Positions 9,604-19,394 of a stretch of 64,000 bases of DNA are shown here, piece after piece. The notes below the pieces were generated by a model. That model did not search any database, was not told the origin of the DNA, and worked only from the letters and a program-made list of their open reading frames with translations. This DNA comes from Candidatus Kapaibacterium sp. GTDB taxonomy: Bacteria; Bacteroidota; Ignavibacteria; Kapaibacteriales; UBA2268. The first letter of the stretch is position 1. The number at the start of each line of letters is the position of its first letter. Position numbers and translations under genes: made by a program. The stretch spans positions 86,434 through 150,433 of the forward strand of contig CALBDO010000008.1 of NCBI GenBank assembly GCA_937927515.1, given 5' to 3'.

Positions 9604-11133
9604 TTATTTGACAAACATTTCTTCAATATCTACAATCTTGATTTTCTCTGGCTTCACCTGCAGTGGGAAATGGGAAATTTCTTTGTCCTCCTCTAAAACT
9701 TCTTGTGGTTTTGGAGTGGGGTACGATATTGGGCTAGGTGCGTTATTTATCAAATCCTCCTTCATCTTCTCTACATTATTTGTAACAATTGCAAACTTGA
9801 TGTTATTATATTGTATATGTTTGCGTATAGCATTATTAACTTGCTCCAATGTGAGGTTTTGAATTTTTTCTCTTAAATATTGAATGTAATTTCCATTATC
9901 TTTTATACCATAAAATCGACTATCCACTTGATACCCTAATCGTTCCATTGTAGTCTGAGCATAGAACAAGGAATAGTTTAGCAAGAATTTCTTTGTCAAC
10001 TCAAATTGTTCCTTAGTAAGACCGCTGTCGACGACCTTTTTGAGTTCTCGAAGTGCAGCTCGCAAAGCAAACAAACGAGCTTCGTGAGGTACGGGGCGTA
10101 TCCAGACTTCGAATATTTGCTTTCTTCGTGGATTATTTGGTTGTGGAAATCGCAACGCTCCCCCATTTAGGAACGCCTCGATATATGCATAATCTCCGTA
10201 GTTCAATCCTCGACTTTCCCGGATTACCTGATAAAGATGGCTCGAGGAGTTCCTATGCTCTCCAAACCAAGATTTAAATAACCATAGAGCAAAAAAATCC
10301 TCCTCCCCACGAACAACATTTATCGGAAAACCAAAGCTAATGGCAGTTGCATTGCAATCCTTGTTGACTAATATGAATTCATACCCATCAATTTTCTGTG
10401 GTTTGATTTCTGGATAAATTGCTTCCGAGCCATTGCTGAGCGTACTTTCTAAATCCTTTCGAAGTTCATCTGGTAAATCACTTGGGTAATTTCCGCCGAC
10501 TGCAACTACGAAGTTCCTTTTGTTAAAGTATTGCTTATAAAATGATTTGACATCGTCTAAGGTTATATTTTTCAGTCCCTCAATGGTTCCTTCGGATATA
10601 TGTCCATAGGGTGTACCATCGAAAATAAATTCATAAAGAGCAGCCTTTCCCAATTCCTCGTCGCTGGAATATCTTAAATCCTTTTCTAAGTAGTTCAACA
10701 TCTCGCTACGTATTCTCTCGAAGTCTTCTTGCTTGAAGGCTGGAGAAGTAATACATTGCTTAAACAAAGGAAGAAATTCATTTAGATTATCAATATGGGT
10801 ACGTCCATAAATTGTAGTCATTTCCTTATCCACCTTCGTGGAGTAAGAAGATGCAATCGGAAACAATTTATCCAAAATTTCCTCGTAAGAATTTTGCAAA
10901 GTGCTACCTTCAGCAAGCAAACGAGCCGTTAGCATTGCAAGTCCCTCTTTACCTTTTGGGTCGTTTTGCGAGCCTACCTTGAACCAAACGATAAAAGAAA
11001 CAGTTGGGTCCTCGGCAACTTTCATCTGAATTATCCTTTCGCCCTCCATCTTTTTAACACCACAATTATTCAAAAAAACTGTCAGAAGTATTGCAATTGT
11101 CATTAGGCTGAAAATGTGTTTAATTTTCATCAT
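9604..11133 (-). CDS. M16 family peptidase-like protein, non-catalytic type
   Basis: M16 fold (GLAMLTARLLAEGS, VKSFYKQYFNKRNFVVAVGG); zinc motif HxxEH absent. Confidence 0.85.
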   Translation of the reverse strand: MMKIKHIFSLMTIAILLTVFLNNCGVKKMEGERIIQMKVAEDPTVSFIVWFKVGSQNDPKGKEGLAMLTARLLAEGSTLQNSYEEILDKLFPIASSYSTKVDKEMTTIYGRTHIDNLNEFLPLFKQCITSPAFKQEDFERIRSEMLNYLEKDLRYSSDEELGKAALYEFIFDGTPYGHISEGTIEGLKNITLDDVKSFYKQYFNKRNFVVAVGGNYPSDLPDELRKDLESTLSNGSEAIYPEIKPQKIDGYEFILVNKDCNATAISFGFPINVVRGEEDFFALWLFKSWFGEHRNSSSHLYQVIRESRGLNYGDYAYIEAFLNGGALRFPQPNNPRRKQIFEVWIRPVPHEARLFALRAALRELKKVVDSGLTKEQFELTKKFLLNYSLFYAQTTMERLGYQVDSRFYGIKDNGNYIQYLREKIQNLTLEQVNNAIRKHIQYNNIKFAIVTNNVEKMKEDLINNAPSPISYPTPKPQEVLEEDKEISHFPLQVKPEKIKIVDIEEMFVK

Positions 11134-12470
11134 TTACTCCCTTTTAGAATAACAACTGTTCTTTTTGAAGGGACAAAGAAAGATTTTGCAACATTTTGAA
11201 TATCCTGCGGAACAATTGTTTCGAGTACTTTGTAAAATTTCTCGATACTTTCTATCTCCGTAGTTAACGCTAAAGGACGAGCAAGAGCAGAAGCAACTCT
11301 GTGAGGTGTTTCTAAGTTCATCAAAAAATAATATTTCATATGTTTTTTCAAATCTTGAAGTTTACGCTCCTCCACCAAGTTATTCTGAAAATACTCAATG
11401 GTTTTGTAAATTTCGTTTTCTACATATTCTATGTCATTCACATTCTCGTTTTTGACCTGTGCCCACACCATCCAAAGAAACGGGTCACGGTTGAAATTGA
11501 ACTCTTCCTCGAGAAAGATGACTTTCTGCTCTCGAATGTAAAGTTTTTTGTAAAGGTCGCTATTTGTACCAAAAGCTAAACTACCAAATAAAATAGTTGC
11601 AACATAATTTTTGTCCTCTGGCGCAAATGAGCTACCCTTGTATGCTACGACAATTATTGGAGAGGTTTTCCCAGGATACGATACTTTTGCTCTTTTCTCC
11701 TTGGTTTGCTCTGGCTCGGGTTCAATTTTTGGAGGGACATAACCTTTTTGCCAAGAAGAGTAATATTTTTTTACCAAGGCAAAAGTTTTTTCGTATTCTA
11801 TATCACCAGCAATCAAAAGCACGCAATTGTCGGGACGATAGTAGCGGTTGAAGAAAGACAAACTATACTCGTACATTTTTGGCATATTTTTAATGTCGTC
11901 TTCAAAGCCAATTGTTGTATGCTTGTAGGTATGTTTTTCAAAGGCAGTGTTGCACAGAGTCTCCCAAATCCAGAAGAAAGGGCTGGCTTTTCCTTTCCTA
12001 TATTCTCCGTAGACAGCACCAGCCTCTGTTTGAAAATCTTGTTCCGGATACCAAAGGTTTTGAAAACGGTCGCTTTCTAAATCCATTACTTTTTCCAGAT
12101 TGTCGGCGGTAAAATTCAAATGATAACAAGTGTAATCATCTGTTGTATAAGCATTACCATCGGCACCTATCTCGGTTAGTATTTGGTCGTAAACATTTCC
12201 AGGATACTTTTTGGTACCACGAAACATCATATGTTCGAAAAAATGTGCAAATCCAGTATGACCTGGTTCATACTCGTCTCGGCTCCCAGTCCGTACGATT
12301 GTGTAATAGGAAACCAAGCCATTGCTTGGCATTTTGATAAGAATCACCTTGAGCCCATTTGGCAAAATATCGACCTTGTAATCATACGGAAAGAAACGAT
12401 TTTTCGAGGATGAACTAACAAACATAAAGGCACCAATTATTAAAAATGTTGATAGGAAGAATCTTTTCAT
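11130..12470 (-). CDS. M16 family zinc peptidase, catalytic type
   Basis: HFFEHMMFRGTKKYPG (HxxEH); secretion signal; 4-nt overlap with downstream M16 gene. Confidence 0.92.
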   Translation of the reverse strand: MKRFFLSTFLIIGAFMFVSSSSKNRFFPYDYKVDILPNGLKVILIKMPSNGLVSYYTIVRTGSRDEYEPGHTGFAHFFEHMMFRGTKKYPGNVYDQILTEIGADGNAYTTDDYTCYHLNFTADNLEKVMDLESDRFQNLWYPEQDFQTEAGAVYGEYRKGKASPFFWIWETLCNTAFEKHTYKHTTIGFEDDIKNMPKMYEYSLSFFNRYYRPDNCVLLIAGDIEYEKTFALVKKYYSSWQKGYVPPKIEPEPEQTKEKRAKVSYPGKTSPIIVVAYKGSSFAPEDKNYVATILFGSLAFGTNSDLYKKLYIREQKVIFLEEEFNFNRDPFLWMVWAQVKNENVNDIEYVENEIYKTIEYFQNNLVEERKLQDLKKHMKYYFLMNLETPHRVASALARPLALTTEIESIEKFYKVLETIVPQDIQNVAKSFFVPSKRTVVILKGSK

Positions 12471-12490
12471 ATATTTTACTCCAATTGAAA

Positions 12491-13879
12491 TTAATTTCTT
12501 CTTCTGTAAATATTTGGATTAATTCCATACTTGCGTATCTTGTTATGAAGTGTTTCCCTACTCACACCAAGCAATGCAGCAGCTTTGCTAACATTACCAT
12601 TGCAAGACTCGAGTGTTTTTTCAATTTTCAATTTTTCTACTCTTTCCACATCGCTTTTTATATCTCCACTGCTTGTTATCGTAGGCAAGAAAGTCTCCGT
12701 CTCGCTCAGTTGTTCTTTGCCTAAGAATTTTTTTAAGTCTGGTATTTCAATAGTATCTTTTTCAGTGTATTCGCGTACTATTCTAATTGTATTTATTAAT
12801 TCACGAACATTACCAAGCCAAGTTTGTTCTTGGAGAAATTCGACTGCAGATGGAGAGAAAAATTTAGTTCTTCCGCTTTCGATGTTAAACTTTGTTAAAT
12901 AATATTGAACTAATTCTGGGATATCTTCCTTGCGTTCGCGAAGAGGGGGTACATTTATTTCACACTCTCGTAGACGATGGTAAAGCTGGCTTCGAAATGT
13001 ACCTTGGGAAATCATAGCTGGTAGGTCTTTATCGGTTGCAGAGATGATTCGAACATCGACTTCTTCATTTTCGCTGCTACCAATCTTTCGAATAATCTTC
13101 TCCTCTATGGGGTTCAATAACGAAGCCTGCAATTCAAGGTTCAACTCTCCAATCTCGTCGAGAAAAATAGTTCCACCATTAGCTTTTTGAAAAAGCCCTT
13201 CTTTGTTTGTAATGGCACCGGTATAAGCACCTTTCACATGACCGAAAAGTTCGCTTTGAAAGAGCTCTTTTGGAATATTTGGGATATCTACAACAACAAA
13301 TGGTTTTCTGGCACGCCGACTAACAGCATGTAACGCTTGGGCTACAAGCTTCTTGCCAGTACCTGTCTCGCCCAAAATAAGAACATTTAAATCTGTTCTA
13401 CCAAATCGAATAATGCTATATCCAAGGTCGAGCAAAGCCTCTGAACTTCCGATTATTCCATTGGAGCGAAGGAATTGTAGAATTTCGCTCCTATCTTTTT
13501 GCTCCGGTAGGTTTATTGCGCTACTTAACACCTCCTTCAACTTATCAGCGCTAACCAAACTTTTTTCGATAAAATTCACTGCCCCAAGTTTGGTTGCTCT
13601 CACAGCAGTTTCGATTGTTCCCTTACCAGTAATCATGATGACGGGCAAAAATGGATAATTCCTTCGGCAATATTCGAGGACATCAATCCCATTCATATTT
13701 GTATCAGGTCCGAATTCAATATCTAAAAGCAAGGCATTGACTTTTCTATTGAACTTTTCGATATAGGAAATTGTCTCCTCTGGTGTATGCACCATATGAG
13801 TCTCGTATCCAAAGTTTTGAACAATTTCGGCAACAGTCGAGCAAAATTCAAAATTGTCGTCGGAAATAAGTATTTGCAT
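12491..13879 (-). CDS. Sigma-54-dependent response regulator (REC-AAA+-Fis HTH)
   Basis: REC domain (LLLDIEFG), GETGTGKKLVAQALH, ELFGHVKGAYTGA, C-terminal VSKAAALLGVSRETLHNKIRKYG. Confidence 0.93.
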   Translation of the reverse strand: MQILISDDNFEFCSTVAEIVQNFGYETHMVHTPEETISYIEKFNRKVNALLLDIEFGPDTNMNGIDVLEYCRRNYPFLPVIMITGKGTIETAVRATKLGAVNFIEKSLVSADKLKEVLSSAINLPEQKDRSEILQFLRSNGIIGSSEALLDLGYSIIRFGRTDLNVLILGETGTGKKLVAQALHAVSRRARKPFVVVDIPNIPKELFQSELFGHVKGAYTGAITNKEGLFQKANGGTIFLDEIGELNLELQASLLNPIEEKIIRKIGSSENEEVDVRIISATDKDLPAMISQGTFRSQLYHRLRECEINVPPLRERKEDIPELVQYYLTKFNIESGRTKFFSPSAVEFLQEQTWLGNVRELINTIRIVREYTEKDTIEIPDLKKFLGKEQLSETETFLPTITSSGDIKSDVERVEKLKIEKTLESCNGNVSKAAALLGVSRETLHNKIRKYGINPNIYRRRN

Positions 13880-13912
13880 TTTTACCTCATAGCTTAGTAA
13901 GTACTTACAAAA

Positions 13913-14359
13913 TTAATTTTTTATTTGAAATGTTAGCACTTGCAACGAATCGAACAGTTCCCGGAAAAATATGCTGTTTTTGGTCTGGAATCTTGGTTGC
14001 CATTTGGCACTAAAATACACACCCAATCTGTTGTTCCGATATTCAACGAAATTCAATGTGTCGCCCCATTCATTAATTGCCTGCGTCTTCAAAATTGTTG
14101 AATTAATATGCTCTAAGGTAGAGCAAAAAACTTTTGGTTGAAGATGGCGAATTTTTATCTTTTTATCTCCATTCATCACTTTATACAATCCACCATCTGA
14201 ACGCAATAGATATCGCTCTTCTCTTTCTTTTGGCTTTTTATAAATTGTTCCCCAGTAGATTTCCAACTGCTTTGTATCTTCGTTTATACAAAAAGGAAAT
14301 TTTGTTGAACAAGAGAGAACAAAGATTAACAATATCATCAAAAAGCTATTTCTCATCAA
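13913..14359 (-). CDS. Hypothetical lipoprotein
   Basis: Lipobox-like FVLSCS near N-terminus; coupled to gltX (ATGA-type overlap). Confidence 0.55.
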   Translation of the reverse strand: MMRNSFLMILLIFVLSCSTKFPFCINEDTKQLEIYWGTIYKKPKEREERYLLRSDGGLYKVMNGDKKIKIRHLQPKVFCSTLEHINSTILKTQAINEWGDTLNFVEYRNNRLGVYFSAKWQPRFQTKNSIFFRELFDSLQVLTFQIKN

Positions 14360-15822
14360 ATTTCGATTTGAATTTTTGGAACTACATTATTTAGAAAATT
14401 TTCAAGTCTTTCGACTACTTCCTCTTTGCCTAAAACTTCCATAGTCTCGAACATTCCCGCTCCATATGATAGGCCTGTTATTGCGACTCGCAGTGAATGT
14501 ATTATATTTCTCAATTTCAGATTCTTCGTGTTTAAATAGTTGACAATTGTATCATGTATTTTTTCTGATGTAAATTCTTCGATTTGTTTTAAAATCGTCA
14601 ATATATCCTTCATATTTTCATATGTGGTTTCGTTCCAATGCTTTTTTAAAAACTCTAAATCATACTGAACGGGCTTTTCGAACATATATGGAGCAAAATC
14701 CATAATATCTGGCAGCTTCTTCACCCTTTCTCTTAAAAGCGCAACAACTTTCTGTAAATAATCATCGGACAAACCCAAGTAGCCACGCCTTTCGACCCAA
14801 AACCGAAATTCTTTTGCCAGTTCGCTCACTGGCTTTGAATAAAGATATTTTGCATTTATTGCATCGAGTTTAACAACGTCGAAAATTGCCCCAGCTCGGT
14901 TTACTTTTTCCAATTCAAACTTATCAATCAGTTCTTCGATTGAGTAGATTTCCCTGTCTTTAGAGGGATTCCAACCGAGCAATGCAATAAAGTTTACAAA
15001 AGCATCTCGGAAGTAGCCTTTTTCTATATAATCCTCGACAGCTACATCTCCCTGCCGCTTGCTCAATTTGGTCTTGTCCTTGTTTAAAAGCAAAGGTAGA
15101 TGTGCCAACTTAGGGACCTCCCATCCAAAAGCATTGTACAAAAGAATGTGTTTTGGAACAGAGGGTAACCACTCCTCGCCACGAATGATATGGGTGATGT
15201 TCATAAGATGGTCGTCCACAACATTTGCAAGATGATACGTAGGATATCCATCAGATTTCAAAAGAACCTGGTCGTCTACATCTTTGGAATTCACGATGAT
15301 TTCCCCACGAATGATATCAAAAAACCGAATTTCTTGGCTTTCGGGGACTTTAAGACGAATTACATAAGGAATACCTTGTGAAATCAATTCCCTCGTTTTT
15401 TCATTTCCAAAAGTAAATTGATTTTTCATCGAGTGCCTATCATACTTAAATTCATGATGAGGTGATTTTTGACGCGCCTGTTCGAGTTCCTCCGCAGTAT
15501 CAAAAGCATAATAAGCCCAGCCTTTTTCTACAAGCATCTCCGCATGTTTTCGATAGATTTCTAATCTTTCGGACTGAACATACGGAGCATATGGTCCACC
15601 AATATGTGGTCCTTCGTCGAATTCAATACCAGCCCAAGCAAGTGTTTTAATCAAATTTTCGACAGAGTTTGGAACATATCTCGTACGGTCGGTGTCTTCT
15701 ATCCTTAAAATCAATTTTCCATTGTGTTTCTTTGCAAAGAGAAAATTATAAAGTGCTGTTCTCAAACCACCCACATGAAGATAACCCGTCGGCGACGGAG
15801 CAAAGCGAACTCTCACAGACAT
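14356..15822 (-). CDS. gltX: Glutamyl-tRNA synthetase
   Basis: RFAPSPTGYLHVGGLRTALYN, KLSKRQGDVAVEDY. Confidence 0.96.
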   Translation of the reverse strand: MSVRVRFAPSPTGYLHVGGLRTALYNFLFAKKHNGKLILRIEDTDRTRYVPNSVENLIKTLAWAGIEFDEGPHIGGPYAPYVQSERLEIYRKHAEMLVEKGWAYYAFDTAEELEQARQKSPHHEFKYDRHSMKNQFTFGNEKTRELISQGIPYVIRLKVPESQEIRFFDIIRGEIIVNSKDVDDQVLLKSDGYPTYHLANVVDDHLMNITHIIRGEEWLPSVPKHILLYNAFGWEVPKLAHLPLLLNKDKTKLSKRQGDVAVEDYIEKGYFRDAFVNFIALLGWNPSKDREIYSIEELIDKFELEKVNRAGAIFDVVKLDAINAKYLYSKPVSELAKEFRFWVERRGYLGLSDDYLQKVVALLRERVKKLPDIMDFAPYMFEKPVQYDLEFLKKHWNETTYENMKDILTILKQIEEFTSEKIHDTIVNYLNTKNLKLRNIIHSLRVAITGLSYGAGMFETMEVLGKEEVVERLENFLNNVVPKIQIEI

Positions 15823-15846
15823 AGTTTTTGTCCTCTAAAAGAAAAA

Positions 15847-15854
15847 CAAAATTA
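15847..15854 (-). promoter_or_regulatory. TAnnTTTG -7-like box upstream of gltX
   Basis: TAATTTTG on minus strand, about 25 nt before start. Confidence 0.35.
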
Positions 15855-15943
15855 CGAAATTCCTCAATGTTGCAAGGTATTTGCGTCTAATCCATTATGA
15901 GTTGCAATTGATTAATTAGTCGGTTCATTAATTTGCCGTAACA

Positions 15944-15967
15944 TTTAGAATAGAAAATATTCCTAAA
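15944..15967 (+). promoter_or_regulatory. Imperfect dyad upstream of ferritin-like gene
   Basis: TTTAGAATA-GAAAA-TATTCCTAAA, 26 nt before ATG. Confidence 0.3.
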
Positions 15968-15993
15968 TTTACTTTTTTTTAAAAGGGATTTAC

Positions 15994-16506
15994 ATGGGAA
16001 GAAAGGCAACGGAAATTATTGGAATCAATGTCGAAGAATTAATTAAAAACTTAAACTGTGCTTTAGCAGAGGAATGGCTTGCTTTCTATCAATATTGGAT
16101 TGGTGCTCGGTTGATGGTCGGCCCAATGCGAGGTGAAATCGAGCCAGAACTACTTCTCCACGCTTCCCAAGAATTGAACCATGCCGTTCTTGTTGTCAAC
16201 AGAATCATCCAATTAGGCGGGACCCCAATACTTACTCCAGAGGATTGGTTTAAATACGCAAACTGCAAGTACGAAGCCCCAATCGACCCCTACATCGAAG
16301 TGATACTCCAGCAAAATCTCGATGCAGAGCGCTGCGCAATACAAAGGTATCAAGAAATTGCATCGCTGACAAATGGAAAAGACTTTGCAACTTACCAAAT
16401 GGCTGTTACTATTCTTAACGAAGAAATTGAACACGAGGAAGATATCGAATCTTGGATTTCTGATATCATTCGTCTAAAAGAGGAATTTAAATCGATGAGA
16501 TTTTAA
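15994..16506 (+). CDS. Ferritin-like / Dps-like di-iron protein
   Basis: Four-helix pattern with ALAEEWLAFYQYWIGA, HASQELNHA, EEIEHEEDIESW. Confidence 0.8.
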   Translation: MGRKATEIIGINVEELIKNLNCALAEEWLAFYQYWIGARLMVGPMRGEIEPELLLHASQELNHAVLVVNRIIQLGGTPILTPEDWFKYANCKYEAPIDPYIEVILQQNLDAERCAIQRYQEIASLTNGKDFATYQMAVTILNEEIEHEEDIESWISDIIRLKEEFKSMRF

Positions 16507-16524
16507 AATTGCTCGCAAATTATT

Positions 16525-17256
16525 TCATTTAGGACTATTTTTTAGTTCGGGTGGGAGAATATAATACTTTGGTGGCACCTTACTTAATGTATCGTCATTT
16601 TGTCTTTTATTTTTCGATTCAAGTTCTTTGGTGTTCATAGCCTTTTGTTTTCCATCGTTAGGTTCCAAGCTATACCTTTCGTTGTTTGTTAATACCAATC
16701 TCGGCAAGCTTCTACTTTGGGTATCCTCCATTTTTTCATCAACTTTTGGAATTGGTGTAGCGGCTGTGTCGACTGGTTCCTTTTTCTTTGGTGTTATTTG
16801 GGCAAAAGGTGCATTTTCTTGCTTCTTAGGCTCTTTGTATTTGAATGCAAAACTCTTCGAAGAAAGGGAGCTTGCAAAAATCCCAGAATTCGATAGACAT
16901 TCTAAAAAAGAAAAGAATGGAATTAAAAGTTTGTCCTTGTAAAGTATTGCTGGTCGGTTCATTTGAAATTCAAATTTCCCAAAACTTTTATGATATAATG
17001 CGAAAAACATCGACCCAGGAAGAAAAAATAAACTGGTCTGACCAAATACATAAGTATAACTTTTACTGTCTTCAACAAAGTTTTTTCGACCCTTATCTAA
17101 ACTCTCGAAATAAAAATACTCGAACTCTTTTAATTTGATTACATAAATAGCTCGAACCTTATCGTCGATGCTAAAATATAATTTTTTATAACTTTGGCAT
17201 TTTAAAACATCCACGAAAAGAACAAAGCACAAAAAAGACAGTGCATAAAATTTCAT
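16525..17256 (-). CDS. Hypothetical secreted protein with possible copper-amine-oxidase-N-like segment and Lys/Pro-rich tail
   Basis: Signal peptide; segment FEFQMNRPAILYKDKLLIPFFSFLECL. Confidence 0.45.
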   Translation of the reverse strand: MKFYALSFLCFVLFVDVLKCQSYKKLYFSIDDKVRAIYVIKLKEFEYFYFESLDKGRKNFVEDSKSYTYVFGQTSLFFLPGSMFFALYHKSFGKFEFQMNRPAILYKDKLLIPFFSFLECLSNSGIFASSLSSKSFAFKYKEPKKQENAPFAQITPKKKEPVDTAATPIPKVDEKMEDTQSRSLPRLVLTNNERYSLEPNDGKQKAMNTKELESKNKRQNDDTLSKVPPKYYILPPELKNSPK

Positions 17257-17271
17257 CTTTTTAATAATTAA

Positions 17272-18030
17272 TTAATTATTACCTTTTGGAGAATTGTTCT
17301 TATCACTTGGTTGTTTTTCAATTTTAACCAGCTCGATTTCGAATATTGTTGTAGCATTTGGTGGTATAGTTGGAGGAGCACCTTTGTCGCCCCAGCCGAG
17401 GTGGGGCGGAACATAGATTCGCCAAATCGACCCTTCGCGCATACGTGTAATTGCCTCTCTCCAACCGGGAACAACCCTTGCTAGTTCGAGTGTCACAGGG
17501 CTTCGAGTATAAGTGTTGTCGAACACCCTACCGTCGAGGTATTGAGCTTTTAGATGGATGGTGACAAAATCAGTTTCTTTCGGAATATCTCCTTTTCCCT
17601 CGCGAAGCACTTCGTACTGTAAGCCAGATGGCGTCTCGACAATCCCAGGTCTTTTTCTATTGCTATCCAAGAATGCCTTGCCTTGTTCAAGATTTTTTGG
17701 TGCTTCTTCCAAAAGCTTCTTCTCTTGGATTTTCATCCGTTCTTCTTGTCGTGTGAGTAATATCTTTTGAAATTCTATCCTAAATGAGTCCAATTCACCG
17801 GGGGTCATAAATGTAGAGTCACCCTTGAAAGCATTTCTAAATCCTAAAACAAGATAATCCATATTTATTTTTAAAGAATCGCGCATCATTTGTCGTCCAA
17901 TGTCGTAACCAATCATATAACTGGCTTTGTCGTCTGGATTTGTAGGCTTTGGCAAATTTGTCTTGATTGTCTCCCGTCCACCACAAGAGAACAGAAAAAC
18001 CACGGAAAGAAAGAAAAGGAAATTTCTCAT
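17272..18030 (-). CDS. FKBP-type peptidyl-prolyl isomerase lipoprotein (FkpA/Mip-like)
   Basis: Lipobox LFSCGG; N-terminal ASYMIGYDIGRQM; FKBP core VTIHLKAQYLDGRVFDNTY, WGDKGAPPTIPPNATTIFEIELVKI. Confidence 0.92.
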   Translation of the reverse strand: MRNFLFFLSVVFLFSCGGRETIKTNLPKPTNPDDKASYMIGYDIGRQMMRDSLKINMDYLVLGFRNAFKGDSTFMTPGELDSFRIEFQKILLTRQEERMKIQEKKLLEEAPKNLEQGKAFLDSNRKRPGIVETPSGLQYEVLREGKGDIPKETDFVTIHLKAQYLDGRVFDNTYTRSPVTLELARVVPGWREAITRMREGSIWRIYVPPHLGWGDKGAPPTIPPNATTIFEIELVKIEKQPSDKNNSPKGNN

Positions 18031-18052
18031 CTTGTTACCCTATTAAAAAAAA

Positions 18053-18060
18053 CAAAATTA
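18053..18060 (-). promoter_or_regulatory. TAnnTTTG -7-like box upstream of FKBP gene
   Basis: TAATTTTG on minus strand, about 23 nt before start. Confidence 0.35.
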
Positions 18061-18127
18061 CAAATTATTTTTTTGTAAATTTTAGTAATTTGCTAAGTTA
18101 CGACTATAAAAAAAGTTAATATACACA

Positions 18128-19348
18128 ATGGTAGCCGAATTTAAATTTCCAAGCGAAATAGACCCTCTGGGAGGCAATGTGAACCGTAGCTTGGATTATC
18201 AAAGGTTGCCACAAGGACGGCAAAAGCAGATTTCTGTGCGAAATGGCGAAATCATTCGTGGCAAGATTATGGAAGTCATTTCCCCTCGCCAGGCTGTAAT
18301 CTCCCTGCCCGATGGAACATTTACTGCAGAAATTTCAGGTAAATTCAAACCAGGCGACGAGCTTTTTTTCCGCGTCCAATCTGCAGAACCTACTTTGATA
18401 CTAAAAATTCATAGCCTATTTGTAACAAGAGACAATAAAGAACTATCAACAAATGAAATTTTACGAATTTTAGACCTACCACGAACAAACTTGTTTGAAA
18501 AAATTATCGAAAGCGAAAAATCAAAATCAAATCTTCTTGTACGCGATGATATAATTCTTTTGGCAAAATATGCTCAGTCAATAACTGAGAAATATCCGAA
18601 AGAGAATATAAACTTACTACTTCGGTTTTTGGAATTTTCGCTGAAAAATCTAATTATGCCCGAGACACAGCTTTATTTCTCTTACGCAAAAATTTTCGAT
18701 TTTGGCAAAATCTCCAACCAAATTATAAATTTCTTACTATCTAATCAAAAATTGTTGCCCGAAGAAAGTAGAAAAAAAATCTTGGATTTCCAAAATTTAC
18801 TTACCAAAAGAACAGATACTACTACTCTTTTTCAATTATTCAGCCCCAATTTTTCCCACACAAGTGATAACTTTATTAATACACTTGTCTCGGCGCTCAA
18901 TCAATTAGACCTATCATCGGATATTAAATCAATCTTTACCGAACTTAAAAGTATTTTAAACTACCTATGGACAATTAACTCCGCATCGATACTTTCGGGC
19001 GGGAATACTATTTTTTTCATTCTTCCATACATACAAGGAACTAATTTAAGATATTCTGTCTTTCGTTATCGCAAAAAAGTGTTTGGTAGCAAGCAAGAAG
19101 AAACTTTCACCCTCGATGACGAAGAAACAATCGAGCCAGTCGCAAGCAACTTGGAAAATGAAATGAAACAATTTTTCTCAAGCCAGCAAGGGAAACAATT
19201 ATACCAGCAACTTGTCAATTCATACAAAAGAACCTCTACTCGAGAAGGGGATAAATTAATCATCAAATCACCATTTGGTTCGGTTCAAGTTGTCCGCATT
19301 TTTGCTCCAGGAAGCAGTGGGCAAGCCAGCGTCTCAATTGTGATTTAA
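18128..19348 (+). CDS. Hypothetical protein; possible flagellar hook-length control (FliK)-like
   Basis: N-terminal small beta domain (GEIIRGKIMEVISPRQAVISLPDGTFTAEISGKFKPGDELFFRV) as in some FliK-like proteins; no decisive motif. Confidence 0.3.
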   Translation: MVAEFKFPSEIDPLGGNVNRSLDYQRLPQGRQKQISVRNGEIIRGKIMEVISPRQAVISLPDGTFTAEISGKFKPGDELFFRVQSAEPTLILKIHSLFVTRDNKELSTNEILRILDLPRTNLFEKIIESEKSKSNLLVRDDIILLAKYAQSITEKYPKENINLLLRFLEFSLKNLIMPETQLYFSYAKIFDFGKISNQIINFLLSNQKLLPEESRKKILDFQNLLTKRTDTTTLFQLFSPNFSHTSDNFINTLVSALNQLDLSSDIKSIFTELKSILNYLWTINSASILSGGNTIFFILPYIQGTNLRYSVFRYRKKVFGSKQEETFTLDDEETIEPVASNLENEMKQFFSSQQGKQLYQQLVNSYKRTSTREGDKLIIKSPFGSVQVVRIFAPGSSGQASVSIVI

Positions 19349-19394
19349 TTTATTTGTGCTAATTTTGCTTTTTGCAAAACCAACGAAATACAAC

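Noticed and set aside
9604-11133. Missing HxxEH in the second M16 gene as a possible pseudogene
   Set aside because: ORF is full length and paired with an active subunit; inactive M16 partners are a known arrangement.
11706-12080. 124-aa plus-strand ORF inside the catalytic M16 gene
   Set aside because: Antisense to a well-supported CDS; composition looks like a shadow frame with no recognisable motif.
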